Part shown: piece after piece, positions 1 to 7,477 of the stretch
Position numbering within the stretch: the stretch's first letter is position 1
How the letters are laid out: every line of letters starts with the position of its first letter
From: Mucilaginibacter kameinonensis
GTDB taxonomy: Bacteria; Bacteroidota; Bacteroidia; Sphingobacteriales; Sphingobacteriaceae
NCBI RefSeq assembly: GCF_003675385.1
Contig: NZ_RCWZ01000003.1
Coordinates: 1,116,001 to 1,180,000 of the forward strand
Length of the DNA stretch: 64,000 nucleotides
Reading direction: 5' to 3'
The notes under the pieces: model-generated
Seen by the model: the letters and a program-made list of their open reading frames with translations, nothing else
Databases searched by the model: none
Told to the model about the DNA's origin: nothing
Translations under genes and position numbers: made by a program

Positions 1-650
1 TCCTTATAAAAATAGGCTTAACCCCTAATGCCGTTACTACCATTGGTTTTGTACTTAACGTGGGCGTTGCCGGTATCTTTATTTTAGGAGCCGAAGAAGG
101 CAACCGCGGCGACCTGAGCTATGTAGGCTGGGCAGGCGGTTTGATACTTTTTGCAGGTTTATTTGATATGCTTGACGGCCAGGTAGCCCGTTTAGGAAAC
201 ATGAAATCGATATTTGGCGCGCTATATGACTCGGTTCTTGACCGCTACAGCGAGCTGATCATGTTTTTGGGTATTTGTTACTACCTGGTAGCTCATCACT
301 ACTTCCTGAGCTCGATAGCTGCCTTTATCGCACTTATCGGCTCAATGATGGTTAGCTACGTACGTGCCCGTGCCGAAGGTTTAGGTGTTGAAATTAAAGG
401 TGGCTTAATGCAAAGGCCGGAACGTGTGGTAACAATAGGTTTGTTTGCAGCTTTATCTGGTATTGTGGCACAATATATTGGTGGTAATTACAAATTGTTT
501 ATCCCAGGCATTAAATTCCATGTGTTTGAAACCATATCGATATTTACTATTCCAATTGTAATACTTGCTGTGTTAACCAATATCACTGCATTTAACCGCT
601 TAAGAGAAGCTAAAAAAGCGTTAATGAAATTGGAAGAAGAAGGTAAATAA
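1..650 (+). CDS. CDP-alcohol phosphatidyltransferase family protein (5'-truncated)
   Basis: This membrane enzyme transfers a phosphatidyl group from a CDP-diacylglycerol-type donor to an alcohol. The reading frame is open from base 3 with no start codon, so the N-terminus lies outside the window; an internal GTG at 60 is not the real start. The family signature DG-x2-AR-x8-G-x3-D-x3-D is complete (DGQVAR, then G, D, D, encoded around 175-245) and hydrophobic membrane segments follow. The C-terminus is charged. Two lipid genes follow on the same strand, an FA2H-like hydroxylase and an AUR1-like PAP2 protein. This makes a phosphatidylinositol-phosphate synthase-like role more likely than PgsA, but the substrate cannot be read from this fragment. 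Family call firm, substrate inferred. Confidence 0.88.
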   Translation, partial: LIKIGLTPNAVTTIGFVLNVGVAGIFILGAEEGNRGDLSYVGWAGGLILFAGLFDMLDGQVARLGNMKSIFGALYDSVLDRYSELIMFLGICYYLVAHHYFLSSIAAFIALIGSMMVSYVRARAEGLGVEIKGGLMQRPERVVTIGLFAALSGIVAQYIGGNYKLFIPGIKFHVFETISIFTIPIVILAVLTNITAFNRLREAKKALMKLEEEGK

Positions 651-877
651 GTTGGCAGTAAGCAGTGCCAGTTGGCAGGTTGGTAAGTGAATAGTAACCT
701 TAGCTACAACAACCGACAAAATATCATATCTTCGCAACAATAAAATAAAGGCATTTACACTTAGCAATATCTTTGCTAAAATTGCCTTTTGTTGGTTTAA
801 GGCCAATCGTCTTTAATAAATTAATACACCGTAAACAGGCAGAGAAATAGTAAAGCATTTTTAACCCTGATTATATC

Positions 878-1501
878 ATGAAAAAGAAATATATATCCAA
901 CTCACAGGAATCTGTGAGAATGTTCAAGAGCGATTTTTTAGAGGGACTTTCAAAAGTACATTACACTGTGCCCCTGTACATTTTTGTACCTGTTATTGGA
1001 TATTGCAGCTATAAATTTTTTGATTTAGGGTTGGATATATTAAGCTATATCGGTCTGTTCATTTTCGGTCTGTTTATCTGGACCATTACCGAATACATCA
1101 TGCACCGCTTTGTTTTCCACTACCAGCCAAGCGAAAAACTGGAGTGGGCACAACGTTTGCACTTTATTATGCATGGTGTACATCATGACTACCCGAGCGA
1201 TGCCAAACGTTTGGTATTACCACCATCATTAAGCATTCCGCTGGCAACCGGCTTTTTCTTTTTGTTTAAATGGATGCTGCCTGTAAACTATATCTGGGGC
1301 TTTTTCCCTGGCTTTATTTTGGGATACCTGTTTTATGACATATCACACTATGCCATGCACCACTTTAACTTTAAAAGCGGTTTGTTTAAAAAGATAAAAC
1401 AGCATCACATGCTGCACCATTACCAGGATCCTGAAAAGGGTTACGGTGTTAGTTCACCTTTCTGGGATAAAATTTTCCGTTCAGATTTCTTAAAAAAATA
1501 A
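878..1501 (+). CDS. FA2H/Scs7-like sphingolipid fatty-acid 2-hydroxylase (sterol desaturase superfamily)
   Basis: This is a di-iron membrane hydroxylase of 207 residues. His clusters occur in the family order: HRFVFH near residue 76, HGVHHDYP near 103, HYAMHH near 160 and QHHMLHH near 175. The stretch after the second cluster (RLVLPP) and the C-terminal GYGVSSPFWD closely resemble eukaryotic FA2H/Scs7, which hydroxylate the N-acyl chain of ceramide, rather than sterol C4/C5 desaturases. The cytochrome b5 domain found in the fungal and animal enzymes is absent, so a separate electron donor is needed. At least four hydrophobic segments are visible. The start is the ATG at 878. The stop is followed after 2 bases by the next gene, so the two are probably co-transcribed. 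Hydroxylase call firm; ceramide substrate inferred from motifs and neighbours. Confidence 0.85.
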   Translation: MKKKYISNSQESVRMFKSDFLEGLSKVHYTVPLYIFVPVIGYCSYKFFDLGLDILSYIGLFIFGLFIWTITEYIMHRFVFHYQPSEKLEWAQRLHFIMHGVHHDYPSDAKRLVLPPSLSIPLATGFFFLFKWMLPVNYIWGFFPGFILGYLFYDISHYAMHHFNFKSGLFKKIKQHHMLHHYQDPEKGYGVSSPFWDKIFRSDFLKK

Positions 1502-1503
1502 CA

Positions 1504-2439
1504 ATGACCAATGCCAACAACGGTGTAACAGTAAATATCAAGTCGGTAATTATTGTTTCGCTGCTTTCCGTTGCTTACCTGGCGCTTTCCACTTTCCTTA
1601 TTGGTTATAAACCCGATGAGCTTACTTTGGTAGTTATTTTTAACGTGTTGTTTTATGCGTCGGCCATAACACGCAAGTTTATATTGGGCTTCACTATTTT
1701 TATAGTGTACTGGATCATTTTTGATTACATGAAGGCCTTCCCCAATTATAACTACAACCCGGTACATATCGCGCAGCTTTACAATGCAGAAAAACATTTG
1801 TTCGGCATCCACTTTAATGGGAAATTGCTAACTCCTAACGAATACTGGCTTGCCAATACAAAAACTTATATCGATGTAATATCAGGCCTGTTTTATTTGT
1901 GCTGGATCCCGGTGCCACTTGGTTTTGCCGCCTACCTGTTTTTCAAAAACAAAAAACAGTTCCTTAATTTTTCGCTGACTTTTGTTTTGGTGAACATATT
2001 AGGTTTTATAGTTTATTATACCTACCCTGCCGCTCCACCATGGTTTGTTCAATATCATGGATTCCATTTTATCCCGCTAACCATGGGAAATACTGCAGGC
2101 CTGGCCAGGTTTGACGCTTATTTTCATGCGGATATTTTTAAGAATATTTACACCAAAGGCTCAAACGTATTCGCAGCTATGCCATCGCTACACTCCTCTT
2201 ACCCGGTTATCGTGCTTTACTACGGCATAAAAAACAGACTGGGGCTTGTTAATATCTTCTTTGCTATAGTAACTGTTGGCATCTGGTTCACGGCTGTATA
2301 TGCAAGTCACCACTATGTACTTGACGTATTAGCCGGCATTACCTGCGCTTGTTTAGGTATAACATTGTACAACGTATTGGTAAAGAAATTTACCGGTTTA
2401 CAATCTGCCTTAAACAGTTACGAAAAAGTGATCTCCTAA
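1504..2439 (+). CDS. PAP2-family membrane protein, AUR1-like (candidate inositol phosphorylceramide synthase)
   Basis: A 311-residue multi-pass membrane protein of the PAP2 superfamily. The catalytic motifs are AMPSLHSS (about residues 226-233) and HHYVLDVLAG (about 267-276), giving the Ser-His and His/Asp active-site residues. PSLH with H-x3-D and a long N-terminal membrane region is the arrangement in AUR1-type inositol phosphorylceramide synthases, as opposed to short soluble-loop phosphatases. It starts 2 bases after the hydroxylase gene and is the last gene of the lipid run. A plain lipid phosphatase is the alternative. The family is clear; the synthase role is inferred from the CDP-alcohol transferase and FA2H-like neighbours. 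Confidence 0.8.
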   Translation: MTNANNGVTVNIKSVIIVSLLSVAYLALSTFLIGYKPDELTLVVIFNVLFYASAITRKFILGFTIFIVYWIIFDYMKAFPNYNYNPVHIAQLYNAEKHLFGIHFNGKLLTPNEYWLANTKTYIDVISGLFYLCWIPVPLGFAAYLFFKNKKQFLNFSLTFVLVNILGFIVYYTYPAAPPWFVQYHGFHFIPLTMGNTAGLARFDAYFHADIFKNIYTKGSNVFAAMPSLHSSYPVIVLYYGIKNRLGLVNIFFAIVTVGIWFTAVYASHHYVLDVLAGITCACLGITLYNVLVKKFTGLQSALNSYEKVIS

Positions 2440-2475
2440 AAAGCTGTTTAAAAACAATTCGCGATTTTTTTCGGG

Positions 2476-2573
2476 TAGAGACGCATAATTGCGTCTCCCA
2501 CATGCAATTTACTGTAGCAAGATGACATCCAAAGCTGCTTGTCCCACCGGAGACGCAATTATGCGTCTCTACA
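2476..2573. repeat. REPIN-like pair of inverted palindromic repeats (family A)
   Basis: Two near-palindromes face each other: TAGAGACGCATAATTGCGTC from 2476 and, about 70 bases on, its inverted counterpart ending GCGTCTCTACA at 2573. The same arrangement recurs at 7288-7362 with a different core (ATCACATG instead of ATAATT). The gene-free stretch 2440-2851 otherwise shows nothing I can support; a 66-codon frame at 2539-2739 starts inside this repeat and looks spurious. Confidence 0.8.
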
Positions 2574-2851
2574 ATTAGAAAACAATCAAATTTTAAGAGC
2601 TTCTAAGAAGCCGCTGCTGTACAAAATCTTCTTTTGTATACAATCTGCTGTACTAAAGCCCGCGCTGTGGAAAACGGCATTGCCATTGTTGATTAATATT
2701 TGCTGCGCTATTAGCCTGAAAAACAGCCTACACAGCTAATGATGGCATCAAAAGTACTCTTGCATATATAAACTACATTAAGATTACGTTAAACAGGCAC
2801 GCTATTTGCCTAATTATAAGCAGATTATTGTATTTTCGAGTAATCTGTTAT

Positions 2852-3652
2852 ATGAAGAGACTTTTTACCTTACTTTTTATTCTGACAGCCGCATTTAAAT
2901 TATCTGCACATGCAAGTGATCTGGATAGTCTTAAGCAAAAATTACAGATTACCGGCGACTCGCTGAAAGGCCCTATCTACACCCAAATAGCCGCTTATTA
3001 TTTAACGTACGATACTGTATCAACCAGGCGGATGAAATACTATTTCCAGACCGAGGCACTTAACTATACCATGCTCGCGCTGCATTACTATTCTACATAT
3101 AATGATACTTTAGGCCAGCGTACAAGCTTTAACGCGCTGGCGAAGGTTTACCGCTCACAACGAAAGTTTATCCAGGCCAAATGGTTCATTTTACAGTCGA
3201 ACACCATATCGCGGCAAAAAAAGGATACTCTTAATATCATTACCTCGTTAATTGAACTAGCAGCTATTAAAAGCGATATCAAGGACTATAAATTAAGCAT
3301 GAAGGATCTGAACGATGCTTTAAACCTTTCGCTCAAAACCCATGATCCTAAAAAGGAATCGGTGGTACAGGTGGGTTATGCCGAACTGTACCGCAAAATG
3401 AATGATTTTGAAAAAGCTGCTGCTGCCATTAAACGTCACGAGTTTTTAGACGATAGCCTTAACCAAGTTACGGTTGACAGTATCGCAAAGGTAGCCGCGG
3501 CAGATTCTATCAAGATCAAAAAGAAAGATTCGGTATTGGCCAAAAAAAAAGTATATACCAGCAACTCCAGGCGCAGGCCAATGCTAAGATACGCCAGGCA
3601 CATAACCTCATTATCTTTCTCATCGCCACAACTCTTGTTCTCGTCGTTATAA
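2852..3652 (+). CDS. Secreted/membrane helical-repeat (TPR-like) protein, frameshifted near its C-terminus
   Basis: A signal peptide (MKRLFTLLFILTAAF) begins at the ATG at 2852; the open frame reaches back to a TTG at 2828, but the signal peptide fixes the ATG. The body is helical and TPR-like, resembling the periplasmic part of Bacteroidota tetratricopeptide sensor proteins. After Ala-Lys-Lys-Lys, coded by a run of nine A at 3542-3550, the frame reads a Ser/Arg-rich tail unlike the rest and stops at 3652. The -1 frame from the same point carries a good coiled-coil start, one transmembrane helix and a basic tail ending at 3723. The intact protein is therefore probably membrane-anchored and about 290 residues long. 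The function is not recognised. Confidence 0.7.
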   Translation: MKRLFTLLFILTAAFKLSAHASDLDSLKQKLQITGDSLKGPIYTQIAAYYLTYDTVSTRRMKYYFQTEALNYTMLALHYYSTYNDTLGQRTSFNALAKVYRSQRKFIQAKWFILQSNTISRQKKDTLNIITSLIELAAIKSDIKDYKLSMKDLNDALNLSLKTHDPKKESVVQVGYAELYRKMNDFEKAAAAIKRHEFLDDSLNQVTVDSIAKVAAADSIKIKKKDSVLAKKKVYTSNSRRRPMLRYARHITSLSFSSPQLLFSSL

Positions 3653-3723
3653 CCCTTGTTATTATTTACAGGCGAAAGAAAACCGGCCGCTGGCGTTCAG
3701 CTATCAGGCGGCCGAAACAATAA
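3542..3723 (+). other. Poly-A slip site and displaced C-terminal transmembrane segment in the -1 frame
   Basis: Nine A residues sit at 3542-3550. Reading on in the -1 frame from 3550 gives SIYQQLQAQANAK, a helix NLIIFLIATTLVLVVITL, then YRRKKTGRW and a TAA at 3721-3723. One additional A, or a -1 slip on A-AAA-AAA, would join this to the upstream protein. It could be a real mutation, phase variation, productive slippage or a homopolymer sequencing error; the sequence alone cannot decide. Confidence 0.75.
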
Positions 3724-3761
3724 TTTAAACCACATGCGTTTAAAAGTGTCATAACACTAAG

Positions 3762-4319
3762 ATGAAAAAGTTGATGCTATTATTTGCTGCCCTGTTGTTT
3801 TTGGATAACGTTTACGGGCAAAGCAGCAAAAAATTCAGGACCGAGTTTTTAAACAGTATTAATGCTACCCGGCAAAAGGGCTGTAATTGCGGTAGCAAAT
3901 ATTTTCCTCCTGCTCCACCGCTCACCTGGAATAACGATCTGGAGGATGCAGCCGTAGGCCACGCCAAAGATATGGCACGCCAAAACTATTTTAGTCACGA
4001 CAGTAAAGACGGACGCAGCATGGAAGACCGGATTGTTTACGCCGGATATAAATTTAAAGGTTTTAAGAGTTTTGCTATTGGCGAAAACATAGCGCAAGGG
4101 CAACTAAGTATTGCCGAAGTAATGGCAGGCTGGTTTAAAAGCGAAGGTCACTGCCGCAACCTCATGAACCCCGATTTTAAAGAAGTTGGCGTAGCGGAAT
4201 ATAAAACCTACTGGGTGCAGGATTTTGGCGGGCGTACCTCGTTTTCGGCACAACAGCAAAAACTCATTAAATCGGGTAAATACAAGCTAATACAGGAAAA
4301 ACCTGTGGAGGGGCACTGA
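3762..4319 (+). CDS. Secreted CAP (SCP/PR-1-like) domain protein
   Basis: A 185-residue protein with an N-terminal signal peptide (cleavage probably after YGQ, near residue 20) and a single CAP domain filling the rest. Family landmarks are LTWNNDLEDAAVGHAKDMA, NYFSHDSKDG, the GENIA motif, and GWFKSEGHCRNLMNPDF near the C-terminus. The conserved His residues of the CAP cavity are present (GHAKDMA and EGHCRN). A CNCG pair of cysteines follows the first helix. Bacterial CAP proteins of this type are secreted and of mostly unknown biochemical role. It lies 38 bases after the displaced end of the previous gene. Confidence 0.85.
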   Translation: MKKLMLLFAALLFLDNVYGQSSKKFRTEFLNSINATRQKGCNCGSKYFPPAPPLTWNNDLEDAAVGHAKDMARQNYFSHDSKDGRSMEDRIVYAGYKFKGFKSFAIGENIAQGQLSIAEVMAGWFKSEGHCRNLMNPDFKEVGVAEYKTYWVQDFGGRTSFSAQQQKLIKSGKYKLIQEKPVEGH

Positions 4320-4330
4320 AAAAATACTCA

Positions 4331-4421
4331 TGTCATTGCGAGCGATAGCGTGGCAATCGCACGGAAGCAGAGCCGCTCTGTATAGCATGCGATTGCTTCG
4401 TCGTTCCTCCTCGCAATGACA
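4331..4421. repeat. Palindromic repeat (family B, TGTCATTGCGAG ends)
   Basis: The element starts TGTCATTGCGAG and ends CTCGCAATGACA, with an inner inverted pair (GGCAATCGCA / TGCGATTGC). It lies between the CAP gene and the convergent DUF1456 gene, where it could fold as a long hairpin and act as a bidirectional transcription end. No second copy is evident in the window. Confidence 0.75.
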
Positions 4422-4471
4422 ATCCCTTTATTGTTGCCATTTAGCCGTTGTGGGAGTTGCCTCCAACAACC

Positions 4472-4720
4472 TTACTTCTCAGCTTCCGGTTTCGGTTTCG
4501 GTTCTCTTGGGCCGCGTTTGTAAATGATAAGTCCGTTCAGGAAGTTACGCAGGATCTGATCGCCGCAGGGTTTAAAGTTTGGGTGATCATCTGCACGAAA
4601 AATAGCGCCTATTTCTGCCTTAGTGATCCTGAAATTAACCAGGGCCAAAACCTTGATGATATCATCATCAGTAAATTTCATAGCCACCCGCAGCTTTTTC
4701 ATGATATCGTTATTGCTCAT
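4472..4720 (-). CDS. DUF1456 (YehS-like) protein, single repeat
   Basis: An 82-residue protein containing one DUF1456 repeat. MSNNDIMKKLRVAMKFTDDD and FLNGLIIYKRGPR match the conserved ends of the YehS repeat, and E. coli YehS carries two such repeats. The C-terminal tail is Pro/Glu/Lys rich. It starts 25 bases downstream of the DbpA-like helicase stop on the same strand, so the two genes probably form an operon and an RNA-related role is plausible. The molecular function of the family is unknown to me. Confidence 0.8.
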   Translation of the reverse strand: MSNNDIMKKLRVAMKFTDDDIIKVLALVNFRITKAEIGAIFRADDHPNFKPCGDQILRNFLNGLIIYKRGPREPKPKPEAEK

Positions 4721-4745
4721 TATTATATCTTTCTTTTTAACAAAA

Positions 4746-6047
4746 TTACCTCGAAATTTCCATCTTCACCTTTTTGCCTTTAATTTTTTCGGCTTTTACC
4801 TGTTTTACAACGCCCTCTATTTTATCACGTTTGATGGCAGCGTATGATGAATAATCCAACACTTCTATCAGGCCGAGATCATCCTTCGCCAATCCGCCTT
4901 TTTTAAGTAACAGACCGACTATATCCACCTTATTAACTTTATCCTTTTTCCCGGCGGCTATGTACAATGTAACCCAGGGCGATGCAGGTGGAAATATCAG
5001 CTTTTCGGGCAATTGTTCAATCTCAGGTAATTGTTTCAAGTATGGTAGCTTTTCATCGGGCGTGAGCATCAGGTACGATGTGCCCTTGGCGTTCATGCGC
5101 GCTGTGCGACCGTTACGGTGTAAAAAAGCTTCTTCATTATGCGGCAGCTGATAATGCACCACATATTCTATTTCAGGGATATCCAACCCGCGCGAGGCTA
5201 AATCAGTAGTGATCAGCAAGCGATGGCTTCCGTTTCTGAATTTTAACAGGGCCCGCTCACGATCGTCCTGTTCCATACCGCCATGAAAAATGTCATGCTC
5301 AAGCCCTTTATACCAAAGTAGTTCGCTGATCCTGTCGACGGCTTCACGGTGATTACAAAATACCAGCGTTGCCTTATTTCCTATTTTGCAGATCAGCGCG
5401 AACAAGGCATCCAGTTTATCAGCCGCCTCAGATATCACAGCTTTTTGCTTAATATCAGGAGCCGAAGTTACATTAGCCAAAAAATTTACTTCAACAGGCT
5501 TGTCCACCCCGGTAAAAGCTGGGATCTCATCCATTTTAGTGGCCGAAGTCAAGATCCGCTTTTTAACAGCAGGCAACTGCCTGATGATGTACGACATATC
5601 CTCCTGAAAACCAAACTCCAGCGCTTTATCAAACTCATCAAGTATGAGTGTATGAACGGTATCGGTGCTAAAATTTTCCTCCCGCAGGTGAAAGGCAATC
5701 CGCCCCGGCGTGCCAACTAAAACGGCAGGCGGATGCGACAGGTTATTGCGTTCAACTTTTACAGCGTGGCCACCATAACAGCAATTAATTTTGAAGCCGG
5801 TACCCATTACCTTCCAAACCTGTTCAATTTGCAAGGCAAGTTCGCGCGATGGCACCAGGATCATGACCTGTACCGTGTCAATATCGGCCTTAAGCAAATT
5901 TAATAAGGGCAATAAAAAGCCAAGTGTTTTCCCCGATCCTGTAGGCGATAAAAGAATTACATCGCCTTTTTTAGCGGCACTAAGCGCGGCAAGCTGCATA
6001 GGGTTAAGGGCAGTTATGCCGAGGTTACTCAGAGCCTGATCAATCAT
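4746..6047 (-). CDS. DbpA-like DEAD-box RNA helicase (DEFD variant)
   Basis: An ATP-dependent RNA helicase of 433 residues. In order: Q-motif region (LNPMQLAAL), Walker A SPTGSGKT (34-41), PSRELALQ, GTPGRI, motif II as DEFD instead of DEAD (near 138), SAT, then the second RecA fold with TTDLASRGLDIP and HRNGRTAR in place of the usual HRxGRxGR. The last 80 or so residues (WVTLYIAAGKKDKVNKVDIV) match the DbpA RNA-binding domain, which in E. coli binds hairpin 92 of 23S rRNA. A role in large-subunit assembly is therefore likely. The DUF1456 gene follows. The motif II and VI changes keep the key acidic and arginine residues, so activity is expected. Confidence 0.88.
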   Translation of the reverse strand: MIDQALSNLGITALNPMQLAALSAAKKGDVILLSPTGSGKTLGFLLPLLNLLKADIDTVQVMILVPSRELALQIEQVWKVMGTGFKINCCYGGHAVKVERNNLSHPPAVLVGTPGRIAFHLREENFSTDTVHTLILDEFDKALEFGFQEDMSYIIRQLPAVKKRILTSATKMDEIPAFTGVDKPVEVNFLANVTSAPDIKQKAVISEAADKLDALFALICKIGNKATLVFCNHREAVDRISELLWYKGLEHDIFHGGMEQDDRERALLKFRNGSHRLLITTDLASRGLDIPEIEYVVHYQLPHNEEAFLHRNGRTARMNAKGTSYLMLTPDEKLPYLKQLPEIEQLPEKLIFPPASPWVTLYIAAGKKDKVNKVDIVGLLLKKGGLAKDDLGLIEVLDYSSYAAIKRDKIEGVVKQVKAEKIKGKKVKMEISR

Positions 6048-6140
6048 ATGGGATTTGTTAGTTGAGGCGCAAAGATACAGTAAAAATCTGGTGGGCTAAT
6101 CATTTGCGCAGGTTTAAGCGCCCACGATTAACTTAAATCG

Positions 6141-6189
6141 GGAGCGTGGACGCTCCTATTCACGGGCATTCAAGCGAGAGACGCTTGAA
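6141..6189. repeat. Two adjacent small hairpins
   Basis: GGAGCG(4)CGCTCC at 6141-6156 and TTCAAGCG(5)CGCTTGAA at 6169-6189 sit between a minus-strand hypothetical gene and the upstream end of the helicase gene. Neither is followed by a convincing T-run, so repeat-derived hairpins are more likely than terminators. Confidence 0.5.
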
Positions 6190-6215
6190 CGGGTATTTTA
6201 TATTACTCCATAATC

Positions 6216-6485
6216 TTATCCAGCTACTTCCGTACTAAAATTATGTTTGATAAACCTTGCTATTTTCTTTGCTTCGTGGTGATTTAAATTTCCCATACAG
6301 GTATATTCCCACTCTTTCAGGTTATCGTCAAAAACGATATCCCCCAAATCTGTTTCACCCTCACTTAATCTGAATACACCGGTTGCATATACATGGTTAC
6401 CTGGTATTAGCTGGTGTACCGCTTCAATACTGATCCGGCGCGTACCATCCTCGGTATCCAGATCAAAAACGACCAATTTTTCCAT
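6216..6485 (-). CDS. Small conserved-looking hypothetical protein
   Basis: An 89-residue acidic protein starting at the ATG complementary to 6483-6485. It reads as a compact alpha/beta domain (EKLVVFDLDTEDGTRR, then EWEYTCMGNLNHHEAKKIA) with no signal peptide or membrane segment. Codon usage looks like that of neighbouring genes. It stands 58 bases downstream of truC on the same strand and could be read through from it. I do not recognise a family. Confidence 0.6.
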   Translation of the reverse strand: MEKLVVFDLDTEDGTRRISIEAVHQLIPGNHVYATGVFRLSEGETDLGDIVFDDNLKEWEYTCMGNLNHHEAKKIARFIKHNFSTEVAG

Positions 6486-6543
6486 GCTATTAATACAATA
6501 GCAGATCGGTTTTGTTTAAATAATTGCTTAAAGATTAATACAG

Positions 6544-7227
6544 TTACCAGCCCATGATCTCCATCACCCGTTTAAATTCAGGCTGAAGACCTGCTTCTAT
6601 CTTTATTTCTTCGCCACCTACAGGATGCTTAAACATTAACTCAGAGGCGTGAAGCAGCATAGTTGTCATTTCCCATTGCTCTAAAAAAAGCTTGTTCTGC
6701 TTATTGCAGCCGTGTGTCCGGTCGCCAATAATAGGGTGAAATATATGGCTCAGGTGTTTACGCAATTGATGCATGCGCCCGGTGGTAGGCACGGCCTCAA
6801 CTAAGGAGTATCGTGAGGTAGGATGTTTGCCGAAGGCAATATCAAGTTCGGCACGCTTTAGGGTTGTATAAGTAGTAAATGCATCCTGCAGGGTGCCATT
6901 TTCTTTTCGCAGGGGATAATCAATATCCTCGGTATAGGGTGTATAGCCACGAACTATCGCCAGGTATTTTTTGCTTACCTGGTTTTCCATAAATGCTTTT
7001 TGCATGGCTATTTCAACTTCTTTGTTGAATGCAAAAAGAAGGATCCCGCCGGTTTTACGGTCTATACGATGAACAGGGTTAACTTTCGTGCCAATTTGAT
7101 CACGGAGCAGTTGCAGGGCAAATTCTGAAGCATCTGCAGCAATGGACGAACGGTGTACCAGCAACCCATGCGGCTTATTGATGGCAATCAAGTGTTCGTC
7201 ACGATATATGATCTCTAACATCGGCAT
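6544..7227 (-). CDS. truC: RluA-family pseudouridine synthase, TruC-like
   Basis: This enzyme isomerises a uridine to pseudouridine; TruC acts on U65 of tRNA. The 227-residue protein has the RluA fold without an S4 domain: INKPHGLLVHRS at 16-27, then the catalytic motif HRIDRKTGG with Asp near 56, then SKKYLAIVRG, GRMHQLRKHL and HPIIGDRTHG. The absence of S4 and the short length match TruC rather than RluC/RluD. The start may be either Met of MPMLEI. The next downstream gene is a short hypothetical. Specificity for U65 is inferred from family length and motifs. Confidence 0.85.
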   Translation of the reverse strand: MPMLEIIYRDEHLIAINKPHGLLVHRSSIAADASEFALQLLRDQIGTKVNPVHRIDRKTGGILLFAFNKEVEIAMQKAFMENQVSKKYLAIVRGYTPYTEDIDYPLRKENGTLQDAFTTYTTLKRAELDIAFGKHPTSRYSLVEAVPTTGRMHQLRKHLSHIFHPIIGDRTHGCNKQNKLFLEQWEMTTMLLHASELMFKHPVGGEEIKIEAGLQPEFKRVMEIMGW

Positions 7228-7287
7228 AATTATAAGACCGCGAATTTACGGCGGCATTTTGGATTTATTTCTAAAATCTTTTCCTAC

Positions 7288-7362
7288 TGTAGAGACGCAT
7301 CACATGCATCTCCCGATATAAAAGGCCCACAGTGCGGCAGACGCATGTGATGCGTCTCTACA
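7288..7362. repeat. REPIN-like inverted pair (family A, second copy)
   Basis: CTGTAGAGACGCATCACATG at the left is mirrored by CATGTGATGCGTCTCTACA at the right, with about 30 bases between. The outer part (GTAGAGACGCAT) is shared with 2476-2573 while the centre differs, as expected for a dispersed palindromic family whose copies change by compensating substitutions. Confidence 0.8.
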
Positions 7363-7477
7363 TAAGAATGCAAAATCTTTTTAAACCTCTTTTAAAAGTT
7401 CACAGATGTAAAAAAATAATTTTAAATAGTATTGGTTTTCATATCTTTAGTTCAAACCTAAAAATACAATTAAACTA

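Noticed and set aside
621..806. Minus-strand frame over the end of the CDP-alcohol transferase gene
   Set aside because: It overlaps the coding end of a clear gene and has no family features.
2539..2739. 66-codon plus-strand frame
   Set aside because: It begins inside a palindromic repeat and its composition is not protein-like.
4448..4783. Plus-strand frame opposite the DUF1456 gene
   Set aside because: It is the complement of a recognised gene and low-complexity at its start.
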